A stretch of DNA of 34,370 nucleotides from Propionimicrobium sp963511305 (GTDB lineage Bacteria > Actinomycetota > Actinomycetes > Propionibacteriales > Propionibacteriaceae), in contig CAUPIJ010000020.1 in the NCBI GenBank assembly GCA_963511305.1, forward strand, positions 1 through 34,370, given 5' to 3'. Below, one piece after another: positions 16,726 to 24,543 of the stretch. How positions within the stretch are numbered: the first letter of the stretch is position 1; the number at the start of each line of letters is the position of its first letter. Below the pieces are notes generated by a model. That model was not told the origin of the DNA. It saw only the letters and a list, made by a program, of their open reading frames with translations, and did not search any database. Made by a program: the position numbers and the translations under genes.

Positions 16726-16788
16726 ATGGATCAACCGCTATTTCATTTTCGCTACCCGAAATTAAGGGTTAGCGAAAATGGCGCATAA
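16726..16788 (+). CDS. 20-aa leader ORF overlapping the btuC start
   Basis: ORF of 20 codons plus stop (MDQPLFHFRY...) with GGGAG 4 nt upstream of its ATG, right after the riboswitch expression platform. It ends TAA at 16788, 8 nt inside btuC in another frame. It runs straight through a hairpin that buries the btuC start codon, so its translation could open that hairpin. Coding is supported by position and ribosome binding site only. Confidence 0.5.
   Translation: MDQPLFHFRYPKLRVSENGA
16744..16780 (+). promoter_or_regulatory. hairpin sequestering the btuC start codon
   Basis: A perfect 11-bp stem, CATTTTCGCTA (16744-16754) with TAGCGAAAATG (16770-16780), plus an inner CCC/GGG with a one-base bulge and an 8-nt loop. 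The final ATG of the right arm is the btuC start codon. There is no T tail, so it is not an intrinsic terminator. Confidence 0.7.
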
Positions 16789-17826
16789 AAAATTTCGCAG
16801 ACTACCGGTAGCGCCGCTTGTTATTGCTTTAGTTATCGTCGCATTAGCAAGTGCTCTATTCTCCTTGACTCTTGGCGCGGAAAAAGTGCCAGTCGAGGAA
16901 GTGATTGAGGTCGTGAGAGCAAGGCTCTCAGGGACGGCTTCTACTTCCTCCTATGACACCATCATCTGGGAACTGCGTATGCCTCGCGCGTTGCTATCCA
17001 TCCTTGTCGGATCCGGGTTGGCTGTTGCGGGTGCTGCCATGCAGACGCTAGTTCAAAACCCTCTTGCTGACCCATATCTGCTGGGCATATCGTCTGGCGC
17101 TTCGGTCGGCGCAACCGCAGTGATCGTGCTGGGTGTTTTAGTAGCTTCGGCGTTTATTCACTTTCGATCGGGGCGATGGTGGGCGCTATGTTGGCGAGCG
17201 CCGCGGTATATTTCATCGCCCAAGCCCAAGGCGGCTTAACACCGCTAAGGATGGTCTTGGCGGGAGTCGTGATGTCGTCAGCGTTCAGCGCGATGGCCTC
17301 CTTCATGGTTTTCCTGTCAGACGATAATCGCGCGGCGAACTCCGTTATGTTCTGGATGCTCGGCTCAGTAGCAGGCGCGACTTGGGAAAAGCTGATAATA
17401 CCGGCGGTCGCTGTTGCGGTCGCTCTCGTATTAATAATGCTCGTCTCATCTTGGATGGACGCGATGATGACCGGCCCTGCAACGGCCGCTGCCCTTGGCG
17501 TCAGAGTTGGCGCAATGCGTAATGGAATATTCATTGGCTCCAGCATCTTGATCGGTGTTCTGGTTGCTGTTGCCGGCGGTATCGGGTTCGTGGGTCTGAT
17601 CATCCCGCATGCATCAAGGATGCTGGTGGGTGCGCTCCACAAGAGGATGCTTCCCGTCGCAGCTGCTGGAGGAGCGGTTTTCTTGCTGTGGGTAGATGTG
17701 GTTTCGCGAGTAGTAGCTCGTCCTCAAGAGATGCCGCTTGGCGTTGTTACCGGGGTCGTTGGGGCACCGCTATTCCTGTTCTTGATGGGCAGACGCAGCT
17801 ACGCGTTTGGAAGTAGGGACGCATGA
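16778..17826 (+). pseudogene. btuC: cobalamin ABC transporter permease BtuC, frameshifted
   Basis: FecCD-family permease split over two frames. The first part (from ATG 16778) reads MAHKKFRRLPVAPLVIALVI... through RMPRALLSILVGSGLAVAG, QTLVQNPLADPYLLGISSG and into VIVLGV. The second frame resumes at SSFGVYSLSIGAMVGAML and continues through GGIGFVGLIIPH to the stop at 17826. The join is at the T run 17136-17139. One additional T there restores a single 349-aa reading frame, the normal BtuC/FecC length. The gene may be truly broken, or the base may be a sequencing or phase-variable indel. The stop overlaps btuD by ATGA. Substrate cobalamin is inferred from the riboswitch. Confidence 0.88.
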
Positions 17827-18653
17827 GCAAGCCAGACTTAGAAAAAATCCACGATGAGGGCTATCTGCGGCAGCGCTGCCTAATTAAGGTTCGTAACGTC
17901 GCTGCGGCCGTTGGTGGTTACGTTGCTGTTAAGAACGTTAATTTTGATATTCCGTTCGGAACTAAATTCGCGTTGGTCGGAACCAACGGCGCCGGAAAGT
18001 CGACACTGCTCCGCGCGCTCGCAGGAATTAATCCTGCCGTTGAGGGCCAGGTAATGGTTGGTGATCGCGATGTTTCCTCATACGACCCTAAGACGCGTGC
18101 TCGGATCGTCGCCTTCGTCGGACAGGAAGAGAGCCCTCCCGCCGCTTTGACCCTCGGTGAGATGGTCAATCTGGGCCGCATCCCACACCGGGCCCCTTGG
18201 TCTGTTGATGTTAGAAAAGACCGGGGCATCGTGCTCGAGGCGCTCGCCCAAGTTGGCCTTGAAGATCGGGTCGATTCTGCCTGCGACCAGCTGTCAGGCG
18301 GAGAACGTCGCCGCGCCATGATCGCGCGAGGCCTGGCGCAAGGTTCGCCGATCTTCATGCTCGATGAGCCAACCAACCACTTAGATATCGCCTGGCAGCT
18401 CAAGCTGCTGAAGATCCTGCAAAAACTCGACTGCACGGTTATCGCCGCGATCCACGACCTCGACATGGTTCTGCGTAACTTCGACATGGTTGCAGTCATG
18501 CACGACGGATTTATGATCGCGCTCGGCAAGCCGGCTGATGTCATCAACACCGACCTAATGGATAAAGCTTTCAAGGTAGAGGCCGTCCAGGCCGAAAACC
18601 CCTTAACAAAAGAAACACATCTGCTGATCAGTAGAGGAAAGGAATCGCAGTGA
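17823..18653 (+). CDS. btuD: cobalamin ABC transporter ATP-binding protein BtuD
   Basis: ATPase of 276 aa, FecE/BtuD type: Walker A GTNGAGKST (residues 53-61), Q-loop AFVGQEE, signature QLSGGERRR, Walker B PIFMLDEPTNHLD and switch His in AAIHDLDM. ATG overlaps the btuC stop (ATGA) and its own TGA overlaps the GTG of btuF. The specific substrate rests on the upstream cobalamin riboswitch and the neighbouring binding protein; on sequence alone a siderophore ATPase would look the same. Confidence 0.9.
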   Translation: MSKPDLEKIHDEGYLRQRCLIKVRNVAAAVGGYVAVKNVNFDIPFGTKFALVGTNGAGKSTLLRALAGINPAVEGQVMVGDRDVSSYDPKTRARIVAFVGQEESPPAALTLGEMVNLGRIPHRAPWSVDVRKDRGIVLEALAQVGLEDRVDSACDQLSGGERRRAMIARGLAQGSPIFMLDEPTNHLDIAWQLKLLKILQKLDCTVIAAIHDLDMVLRNFDMVAVMHDGFMIALGKPADVINTDLMDKAFKVEAVQAENPLTKETHLLISRGKESQ

Positions 18654-19735
18654 AGATTCGCAAAGGACTGCCCGCGTTAGCCCTGGGGCTGACGCTCCTA
18701 GCCACAGGCTGTGGTGGTGGGGCGTCGAGCACCGGATCGGCTTCTCCAGAGGCGGGAACAATCACCTTAGAAAACTGCGGCAAGCAAGTTGAATATCCGA
18801 ACCCGGTGACCAAGCTGATGGCCAACGACGGAAACATCATCTCGATCGTCCTGGCGGCTGGAGCCAAAGACCAGTTGACGGCTGTCTCTAGCCTGCAACG
18901 AGATAAAGACGTTATCGCTATGAAGTTTGGCGATGACGTAGTCAACGGGCTAAACCAGGTGTCGCCCGAATACATGAACCTGGAAAATATCATCGCAGCC
19001 AATCCACAGGTAGTTTTTGCCGGCTATGGCTACGGCTTTAGTGACGAGAAAAGCACCGATCCGGACTCGCTAGCTCAGCGCGGGTATAAGGCTTACAGCC
19101 TTAGCGAAGCATGTCGCAGCGACGGGGGTAGCAAACGCGGCACCATGGATGCGTGGACTGCGCTGGATACTGATATTCGAAACATCGGCGCAATGACTGG
19201 AAACAAGGAGCAGGCCGACAAGACAGCAGACGCGATCACCAAGCGTCGCAAGGAAATCGAGGCGCTTCCCAAGCCAGAAAAGCAGCCGACCGCCTTCCTG
19301 TTTGATAGCGCGCGCGATGGCATTTACTCGAGCGGCAAGTTCGGTGCCCCGCAAGCAATGATGGATTCTGCTGGAATCAAGAATATGCTTGACGACGTCG
19401 AGGACACCTGGACGCAGGTCAGCTGGGAGCGTCTGGCCGCTGCTGATCCGGACATCATCTTCTTCGTTGACTATCCGCCGCAGAACTTGGAAGAAAAGAT
19501 CGAAGCTCTGGAGACCAATCCGGCTTCAAAGAATCTGAAGGCGGTTAAGGAAAAGCGCTACGTGAATCTGCCCTACGCGATGTGGGTCTCGGGCCCTCTC
19601 AACCTAGAGGGAACGGAATACATCCGCATGGCCATGGAGCACTTCGGGGTGGCCCCGAAGACCGACATCAAGTCGGATCTTGACCTGACCAAGCTGGATT
19701 CTCTGCCCGGTAATGAGTGGCTGAAGCCGAAGTAA
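18650..19735 (+). CDS. btuF: cobalamin-binding lipoprotein BtuF
   Basis: Periplasmic-binding protein of class III, 361 aa. Residues 1-21 form a lipoprotein signal (basic start, hydrophobic core, LATG-C21), so it is anchored outside the membrane. The mature part has the N-lobe segment LENCGKQVEYPNPVTKLMAND and the NLENIIAANPQVVFAGY motif, then the C-lobe WERLAAADPDIIFFVDY motif. It captures corrinoids for BtuCD. The start is GTG at 18650, overlapping the btuD stop, with GAGGAAAGG upstream. It ends 16 nt before a strong terminator. Confidence 0.9.
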   Translation: MKIRKGLPALALGLTLLATGCGGGASSTGSASPEAGTITLENCGKQVEYPNPVTKLMANDGNIISIVLAAGAKDQLTAVSSLQRDKDVIAMKFGDDVVNGLNQVSPEYMNLENIIAANPQVVFAGYGYGFSDEKSTDPDSLAQRGYKAYSLSEACRSDGGSKRGTMDAWTALDTDIRNIGAMTGNKEQADKTADAITKRRKEIEALPKPEKQPTAFLFDSARDGIYSSGKFGAPQAMMDSAGIKNMLDDVEDTWTQVSWERLAAADPDIIFFVDYPPQNLEEKIEALETNPASKNLKAVKEKRYVNLPYAMWVSGPLNLEGTEYIRMAMEHFGVAPKTDIKSDLDLTKLDSLPGNEWLKPK

Positions 19736-19751
19736 GCCCGAAAAGCGACAG

Positions 19752-19785
19752 CGCCCCCACCAAATTGGTGGGGGCGTTTGCTTTT
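19752..19785 (+). terminator. Rho-independent terminator after btuF
   Basis: A near-perfect palindrome with 12-bp arms (CGCCCCCACCAA 19752-19763 with 19765-19776) followed by TTTGCTTTT. Strong on the plus strand only. It ends 2 bp before repeat copy C. Confidence 0.93.
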
Positions 19786-19787
19786 GC

Positions 19788-19908
19788 CGTGACAAATCCA
19801 ACATTTCACCGACCGCTGAAATGGGGCAGGAATCTATTGCCCCTTGTCAGGGCATTTTGAGTATTCCTGGGGTCAGAAATCGGCCGGCGAAATGTTGAAT
19901 TTGTCACG
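19788..19908. repeat. 121-bp inverted-terminal repeat element, copy C
   Basis: Terminal arms of 20 bp (19788-19807 and 19889-19908), differing by a single mismatch. Exactly the same length as copies A and B with no indels, and the internal CTTGTCAGGGCATTTT is in register with the other copies. It starts 2 bp after the btuF terminator and ends 10 bp before the cbiC stop. Confidence 0.88.
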
Positions 19909-19918
19909 GCCCTTCGAG

Positions 19919-20578
19919 TTATCGCTTGGATTCGTTGGTGCGCTCATCTGTTGAAGCGATCGCGTTTACCGCGGAGACAGCCATCGCGGAGCCGCCACGG
20001 CGGCCGCTGACTACCAGGTATTCCAGTCCGTACGGGTTTTCGACCAGGGCCTGCTTCGATTCGGCCGCACCCACGAAACCCACCGGGATGCCGATCACAC
20101 CAGCCGGTTTGACGCCCGTGTCGCGGACGATCTCGAGCAGCCGGAACAGCGCGGTCGGGGCATTCCCGATGGTCACCACCGCTCCCTCCAGCCGCTCGGC
20201 CCAGAGATCCACCGCCGCGGCGGTTTTGGTGGTGCCGAGCTCCTTGGCCAGCTCGGGTAGGCGGGGATCCTTCAGGTAGCAGACCACCTCGTTGTCCTTA
20301 GGCAGGCGAGAACGAATGATGCCGGTGGCGGTCATGGTGGAGTCACAGAAAATCGGGGCTCCAGTCCATAGCGCATCGCGGCAGGCCTGCACAACGCCCG
20401 GCGTGAACTCGATCAGCTCGGGCAGGCCAGTGTCAGCCGCGGCGTGAATCATGCGCACGGCGACGTTTGCGACGTCCTCGGGGAAGCGGCTCAGGTCGGC
20501 CTCCTCGCGGATGATCGCGAACGACTTTTCGTAGATCGCGGCTCCGTCGACCAGGTAGTCGTACTCGGGCTTTTCCAT
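19919..20578 (-). CDS. cbiC: cobalt-precorrin-8X methylmutase
   Basis: CbiC/CobH family, 219 aa. It moves the C11 methyl to C12, converting (cobalt-)precorrin-8X to (cobalt-)cobyrinic acid. The catalytic histidine lies in VAVRMIHAAADTG; other blocks are IFCDSTMTATGI, TIGNAPTALFRLLE and GVIGIPVGFVGAAESK. A longer frame exists upstream, but ATG at 20578 has AGGAG at the right distance and starts the family-like MEKPEYDYLVDGAAIY. It is divergent from cbiM with 185 bp between; the minus strand there shows no riboswitch of its own. Confidence 0.95.
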   Translation of the reverse strand: MEKPEYDYLVDGAAIYEKSFAIIREEADLSRFPEDVANVAVRMIHAAADTGLPELIEFTPGVVQACRDALWTGAPIFCDSTMTATGIIRSRLPKDNEVVCYLKDPRLPELAKELGTTKTAAAVDLWAERLEGAVVTIGNAPTALFRLLEIVRDTGVKPAGVIGIPVGFVGAAESKQALVENPYGLEYLVVSGRRGGSAMAVSAVNAIASTDERTNESKR

Positions 20579-20621
20579 GAGTCTCCTATTCAAAAAACGC
20601 CGGATGGTATAGAGTTTCGTA

Positions 20622-20722
20622 TGTTGCAAGGCACGAGGAAGCCGGGAAATTCCGGCACGGTCGCGCCACTGTGAACGATGAGCTTATCGCTTTTCGAGAG
20701 TCAGATACTCGCTCTTGCAGCA
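20622..20722 (+). ncRNA. cobalamin riboswitch controlling cbiMNQO
   Basis: P1 is TGCAAG (20625-20630) with CTTGCA (20714-20719). Between are the aptamer elements GAGGAAGCCGGGAAATTCCGG, then CACGGTCGCGCCACTGTGA, and a B12-box-like AGTCAGATACTCGCT. It lies 42 nt before the cbiM start, whose ribosome binding site AAGGAG is the likely control point. A possible -10 TATAGA lies at 20608-20613. Confidence 0.9.
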
Positions 20723-20763
20723 CCTATTGTAAATGGGACGCGTCATCTCATGAAGGAGAGATC

Positions 20764-21444
20764 ATGCATATCGCCGAAGGGTTTTTACCGGCGAGTCACT
20801 GCGTGGCCTGGTATGTGGCCGCTGCACCATTCGTTATTTGCGGGGCTAGAGCCTGCATTAAGGAAGCCCAAAAATCAACCACTAACAAGCTGCTGCTGGC
20901 GGTGGCCGGCGCTTTCACTTTCGTGCTGAGCGCCATCAAGCTGCCGTCGGTGACGGGGTCGAGTTCGCACCCGACGGGCACCGGCGTCGGTGCGGTGCTG
21001 TTCAGACCGCCGGTCATGGCGTTCCTGGGGACGGTAGTTCTGCTGTTCCAGGCGTTGCTGCTGGCACACGGCGGCATCACCACTCTGGGCGCCAACGCGT
21101 TTAGCATGGCGATCGCAGGACCGTGGATTGGCTACGCCTTTTACAAGTTGTTGCGGCCGCTCGGCACATCCGCCGGCGTCTTCGCCGCGATGGTGATGGC
21201 CGATTTTTCTACCTATTGCGTAACTTCGATCCAGCTCGCGATCGCCCACCCGGATCCGGTTTCGGGCTTCGGTGGCGCGCTCGCCAAGTTCCTGACGACG
21301 TTCGCCGTCACCCAGATCCCGCTGGCTCTTGCTGAGGGCTTCGTTGGCGTCCTGCTGTTCCGCTTCCTGGCCAACGTCGCCCGCCCGGAGCTGGCTAAGC
21401 GCGGCCTGGTTGCTGCTGATGCGAAGGAGCCGGCCAATGTCTAA
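20764..21444 (+). CDS. cbiM: cobalt ECF transporter S component CbiM
   Basis: Substrate-specific membrane component, 226 aa, with about seven helices. The N terminus MHIAEGFLP is the CbiM/NikM signature, in which His2 and the free N terminus bind the metal, so the exact start matters. The frame is open 31 codons further upstream but that part is riboswitch RNA. ATG 20764 has AAGGAGAG. Other conserved pieces are KLPSVTGSSSHPTGTG and LLLAHGGITTLGANAFSM. It overlaps cbiN by 8 nt. Confidence 0.95.
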   Translation: MHIAEGFLPASHCVAWYVAAAPFVICGARACIKEAQKSTTNKLLLAVAGAFTFVLSAIKLPSVTGSSSHPTGTGVGAVLFRPPVMAFLGTVVLLFQALLLAHGGITTLGANAFSMAIAGPWIGYAFYKLLRPLGTSAGVFAAMVMADFSTYCVTSIQLAIAHPDPVSGFGGALAKFLTTFAVTQIPLALAEGFVGVLLFRFLANVARPELAKRGLVAADAKEPANV

Positions 21445-21856
21445 GTCGAAGAACATCTGGATCAACATCGGCTTGATCGTCGCGATCGTGGTCATCTTCA
21501 TTATTTCGTTCAGCGTCGCCCCAAAGGATGGCTCCGAGGAGGGCGAGGCATTCGGAGGCACTGACTCCGTCGTCACAGAACAAATCGAGGAAGGCGGCTA
21601 TGAGCCGTGGTTCTCGCCGATCTTCGAGCCGGGCTCCGGCGAGATCGAATCCGGCCTGTTCGCTCTGCAGGCCGCACTCGGTGCCGGAATTGCCGGTTAC
21701 GCGTTGGGTAACCTGCGCGGCCGCAAGAAGGCCACTGACGAGCTGACCGCGTCAGCAAGTGAGGGTCTGGCTGGGCCAGGCCTTAAAGGAAACGCTACTT
21801 TGGACGCCAGCGCGGGGTCGCTCACCCCGGACGCTGAGACCGAGCGTCACGAGTAG
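21437..21856 (+). CDS. cbiN: cobalt ECF transporter component CbiN
   Basis: Small membrane subunit, 139 aa, with one helix at residues 7-27 and another at about 77-95, separated by an outer loop containing GGYEPWFSPIFEPGSGEIES, the typical CbiN segment. CbiN helps load CbiM. ATG 21437 lies inside the cbiM 3' end with AAGGAG before it. About 40 residues after the second helix (Ala, Ser, Thr rich) make it longer than the usual CbiN. Confidence 0.92.
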   Translation: MSKSKNIWINIGLIVAIVVIFIISFSVAPKDGSEEGEAFGGTDSVVTEQIEEGGYEPWFSPIFEPGSGEIESGLFALQAALGAGIAGYALGNLRGRKKATDELTASASEGLAGPGLKGNATLDASAGSLTPDAETERHE

Positions 21857-21858
21857 CG

Positions 21859-22635
21859 ATGATAGCCCTTGACGACGCAGCCTGGGCTGCTCCCTGGCGC
21901 GACGTCTCGGTTGGTCAGAAAGTCTTGCTCAGCTTAGGGCTCGTGGCTACCGCACTTACCGCGCCCGCCTGGCCAACCACCATTCTCGTGGCTATCTCAG
22001 CGGTGACGCTGGCGTTGGGGTTCGCGAAAATACCTCCCCGCACCCTGGCGCTGGCGTTCACCGCGCCTTTCGCATTCATCTTGATCGGCTCGATTTCCGT
22101 CGGAATCCAATTGGGCGAATCTGCCAACGCGCTTTGGCAGTGGTGGATTCTCTCGGTTAGCGAACAGTCGATCGCGGCCGGGCTGACGGTTTTTGCCCGC
22201 TCGGTTTCCGCCACGCTGAGCGTCCTGCTGCTTGCGACGACCACCCCGATGGTCGATCTTTTAGCGTGGTTCAAGAAGCTCGGGCTGCCAGACGTGCTTG
22301 TAGAAGTAGCGTCCCTGACCTACAGGCTGCTGTTTGTGCTGCTCGAATCATTCTTGACCCTGCATCAGGCGCAGGCCGCCCGGCTTGGTGATGCACCCGT
22401 CGGAAGGGGCGCCCGCAGGCGTCAGCTGAATAATTATGCGACGCTCATCGGCTCGCTGATGACCCGCTCCTGGTCGAGGGCCGAGCGGCTCTCCGAGGGG
22501 CTGGAGGCCAGGGGCATTGAGGGCGGGCTCGTCACGCTGACCCGCCAGCCCGCGATTTCTGTGCGCTGGGTGATCGGCACTGTTTCTTTGTTCGCCGCTA
22601 TCTGGCTGGTCGCGGCAGCTTGTGTGATGTTATGA
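21859..22635 (+). CDS. cbiQ: cobalt ECF transporter T component CbiQ
   Basis: Transmembrane coupling protein, 258 aa, with five to six helices. The two coupling motifs of T components can be seen around QAQAARLGD and SEGLEARGIEG, where the A-R-G core contacts the ATPase. It starts 2 nt after the cbiN stop with a weak ribosome binding site, so translation is probably coupled. Part of cbiMNQO. Confidence 0.93.
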   Translation: MIALDDAAWAAPWRDVSVGQKVLLSLGLVATALTAPAWPTTILVAISAVTLALGFAKIPPRTLALAFTAPFAFILIGSISVGIQLGESANALWQWWILSVSEQSIAAGLTVFARSVSATLSVLLLATTTPMVDLLAWFKKLGLPDVLVEVASLTYRLLFVLLESFLTLHQAQAARLGDAPVGRGARRRQLNNYATLIGSLMTRSWSRAERLSEGLEARGIEGGLVTLTRQPAISVRWVIGTVSLFAAIWLVAAACVML

Positions 22636-22663
22636 CTTATTTCTTGCAGATAGGAGGACGGTA

Positions 22664-23470
22664 ATGCTTAGGGCGGAAAATCTCGTTGCGTCCTATCTGA
22701 ATGGCAAGAACGTTTTAGAAGACGCCAGCGTCAACTTTGATGCTGGCAGCCGGGTGGCGCTGCTCGGCGCGAATGGCTGTGGCAAGACCACGCTGCTGCG
22801 TTGCCTCTCCGGCGCTCATAAGCCCAAGTCAGGCACCGTGAGACTGGGGGGCGTGCCGCTCAAATACGGCAAGAGTGCCCTCCGGGAGCACCGTCGCCGC
22901 GTGCAGCTGGTGCTTCAGAACCCCGATGATCAGCTCTTTTCCGCCGACGTCACCCAGGACATTGCGTTCGGTCCGCTAAACCTCGGACTAAGCCAGGATA
23001 AAGCCCTAAAGCGTGTGCGCGGGGTCATTGAGCGGCTCGGCATCGAGCACCTAGCCCAGCGCCCGACCCACCAGCTCAGCTACGGCGAGCGCAAGCGCGT
23101 CACCATCGCGGGCGCTGTGGCCATGCAGCCTGACGTGCTGCTGCTCGACGAGCCGACCGCCGGTCTGGATAGGGTGGGGGTCGAGCAGACGCGCGACCTG
23201 CTTGCCCGCCTGCATGAGGGCGGCACGACTGTTGTCTTAGCCACCCACGAGGTCGACTTCGCGCTGTCCTGGGCCGACGAGGCTGCGATCGTCTGCGAGG
23301 GCAAGATCTACCAGGGCCCGATTATCGACATGCTCTCCGACCACAAACTGTTGAGTCGAGCGCATCTGCTGCAGCCTTGGCAGCTCGAGCTTTCCAGGCG
23401 CCTTGGTTTAGGCAGCAGGCCCGTTGACATGGACGAGATGGTTGCCGCCCTGCACGCCTGGCGCGGCTAG
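22664..23470 (+). CDS. cbiO: cobalt ECF transporter ATPase CbiO
   Basis: Energy-coupling ATPase, 268 aa: Walker A GANGCGKTT, Q-loop LVLQNPDDQLF (typical of ECF ATPases), signature QLSYGERKR, Walker B DVLLLDEPTAGLD, switch His in LATHEVD. AGGAGG precedes the ATG by 6 nt. The TAG stop shares the CTAG palindrome at 23467-23470 with the stop of the opposing S66 gene, leaving no space for a terminator. Confidence 0.95.
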   Translation: MLRAENLVASYLNGKNVLEDASVNFDAGSRVALLGANGCGKTTLLRCLSGAHKPKSGTVRLGGVPLKYGKSALREHRRRVQLVLQNPDDQLFSADVTQDIAFGPLNLGLSQDKALKRVRGVIERLGIEHLAQRPTHQLSYGERKRVTIAGAVAMQPDVLLLDEPTAGLDRVGVEQTRDLLARLHEGGTTVVLATHEVDFALSWADEAAIVCEGKIYQGPIIDMLSDHKLLSRAHLLQPWQLELSRRLGLGSRPVDMDEMVAALHAWRG

Positions 23471-24543
23471 TCGTAGTTCGCGAATAACTTTTCCGCTGCG
23501 CGATCCATGCGCATCTTGCCGCCGTACGGCACGATCCACTGAGGACGGGTGTGCCCGAAGGGTGGGCCGACGCAGACCACAGCCTGCGGGCCGTACTTTT
23601 CCATTACGCCGTGGCTGATGTCGCGAATGGAGCGGCGGTATGCCGCCTGATCTTCCTCGCTGGGGTTGAAGGTGAAGCTCGTAGCGGGGAAACGGGAGAC
23701 CACCAGGCCGGCGATCCTGGACAGCAGGCCGCGCTCGCCAAGCGCCCTCATGAAGTCGGCGTATGCAATGGGTTCGATGATGTCTTCCGAACCCTCCAAA
23801 ATCAGGATCTTGCCGTCTAGCAGGTCAAAATTAGTGAAGCGCCCGGCCCAGATGATCTCTTGAATAACCTGGACGCAACCGCCCCAAGTCTGCGCCGCAA
23901 CGGTTTTGGTGGGACCGGACCAAGTCCACGGCTCCGCAGGCCTGCGCACGCCCGTTTCGGTCAACGAGCGCTCTTCCTTCCAGTCGAATCCGTAGTCTTC
24001 GCTAAGCGGGGGATTGGTGAGTTCTAGCTCGCCTCCGTCGCGCACGGCCGCGAGTAGGCTAGCCGCGTGCACGTCGTCGATGGTCGGACCGGCTCCGATG
24101 TGCACCTGGGTTGAGCCGCCGTAAAAACTGCAAACGCCCAGATTCCACAACAGATTGTGTAGGTGGGTGTTGTCGGAATAACCGATAAAAGGCTTCGGGT
24201 TTGACGCAATCAGGTGCTGGTTGAGGTGGGGGATAACCGTGATCTGGTCACTGCCGCCGATGGTGGCCATGACGGCACCGATCTCGGGGTTGGCGAATGC
24301 GTCGTTCAGGTCGCGCGCCCGATCTTGCGGCGACGACCTGATCACGCGGGTCGTCGGGTATTCCTTAACCTCCAAGCCGGTGAGCTCGACCAGGCGATGC
24401 ATGGCCTGCTCGTGGACCTCGGGACCGTAGCCGGGCGCCGCAAACGACGGCGAAACGATCGCAATTTTCTGGCCAGGTTTTGCCTTCGGAGGCTGCGTCG
24501 GTATGCCCCCGGCACGCGGAGCCGCCGCTGCGTAATCAATCAT
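23467..24543 (-). CDS. S66 family peptidase (LD-carboxypeptidase / MccF-like)
   Basis: Protein of 358 aa of the S66 serine peptidase family. The nucleophile serine is in IGYSDNTHLHN, the glutamate of the Ser-Glu-His triad in ILILEGSEDI, and the histidine in VGPPFGHTRPQ. LdcA members cut the LD bond of murein tetrapeptides; MccF members inactivate microcin C by cleaving an amide. The length and GGSDQI segment lean towards MccF. The frame is open 64 codons further upstream, but ATG 24543 overlaps the cbiT stop (ATGA) and gives a sensible N terminus. Its coupling to cbiT is unusual; a corrinoid-related amidase role is possible but unproven. Confidence 0.85.
   Translation of the reverse strand: MIDYAAAAPRAGGIPTQPPKAKPGQKIAIVSPSFAAPGYGPEVHEQAMHRLVELTGLEVKEYPTTRVIRSSPQDRARDLNDAFANPEIGAVMATIGGSDQITVIPHLNQHLIASNPKPFIGYSDNTHLHNLLWNLGVCSFYGGSTQVHIGAGPTIDDVHAASLLAAVRDGGELELTNPPLSEDYGFDWKEERSLTETGVRRPAEPWTWSGPTKTVAAQTWGGCVQVIQEIIWAGRFTNFDLLDGKILILEGSEDIIEPIAYADFMRALGERGLLSRIAGLVVSRFPATSFTFNPSEEDQAAYRRSIRDISHGVMEKYGPQAVVCVGPPFGHTRPQWIVPYGGKMRMDRAAEKLFANYD

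Larger units (their letters stand above)
16164..16777. other. non-coding region between cbiJ and btuC
   Basis: This 614-bp gap holds most of repeat copy A, a 17-bp spacer, repeat copy B, a stretch of about 125 bp (16398-16523) where I see only a probable promoter region, the cobalamin riboswitch (16524-16677), a regulatory hairpin (16691-16707) and the start of a leader ORF (16726). Confidence 0.85.

Noticed and set aside
16744..16780. Intrinsic terminator before btuC
   Set aside because: The stem is strong but AT-rich on the outside and lacks a T tail; it contains the btuC start codon.
17129..17145. Programmed -1 frameshifting as the explanation of the btuC split
   Set aside because: The frame-0 codons GTT TTA at the T run do not form a proper X-XXY-YYZ slippery heptamer, and I see no downstream pseudoknot. 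A one-base indel is simpler.
16139..19908. CRISPR array from the three repeated elements
   Set aside because: Units are 121 bp with inverted ends and irregular spacing (17 bp and 3.4 kb), unlike CRISPR repeats; no cas genes.
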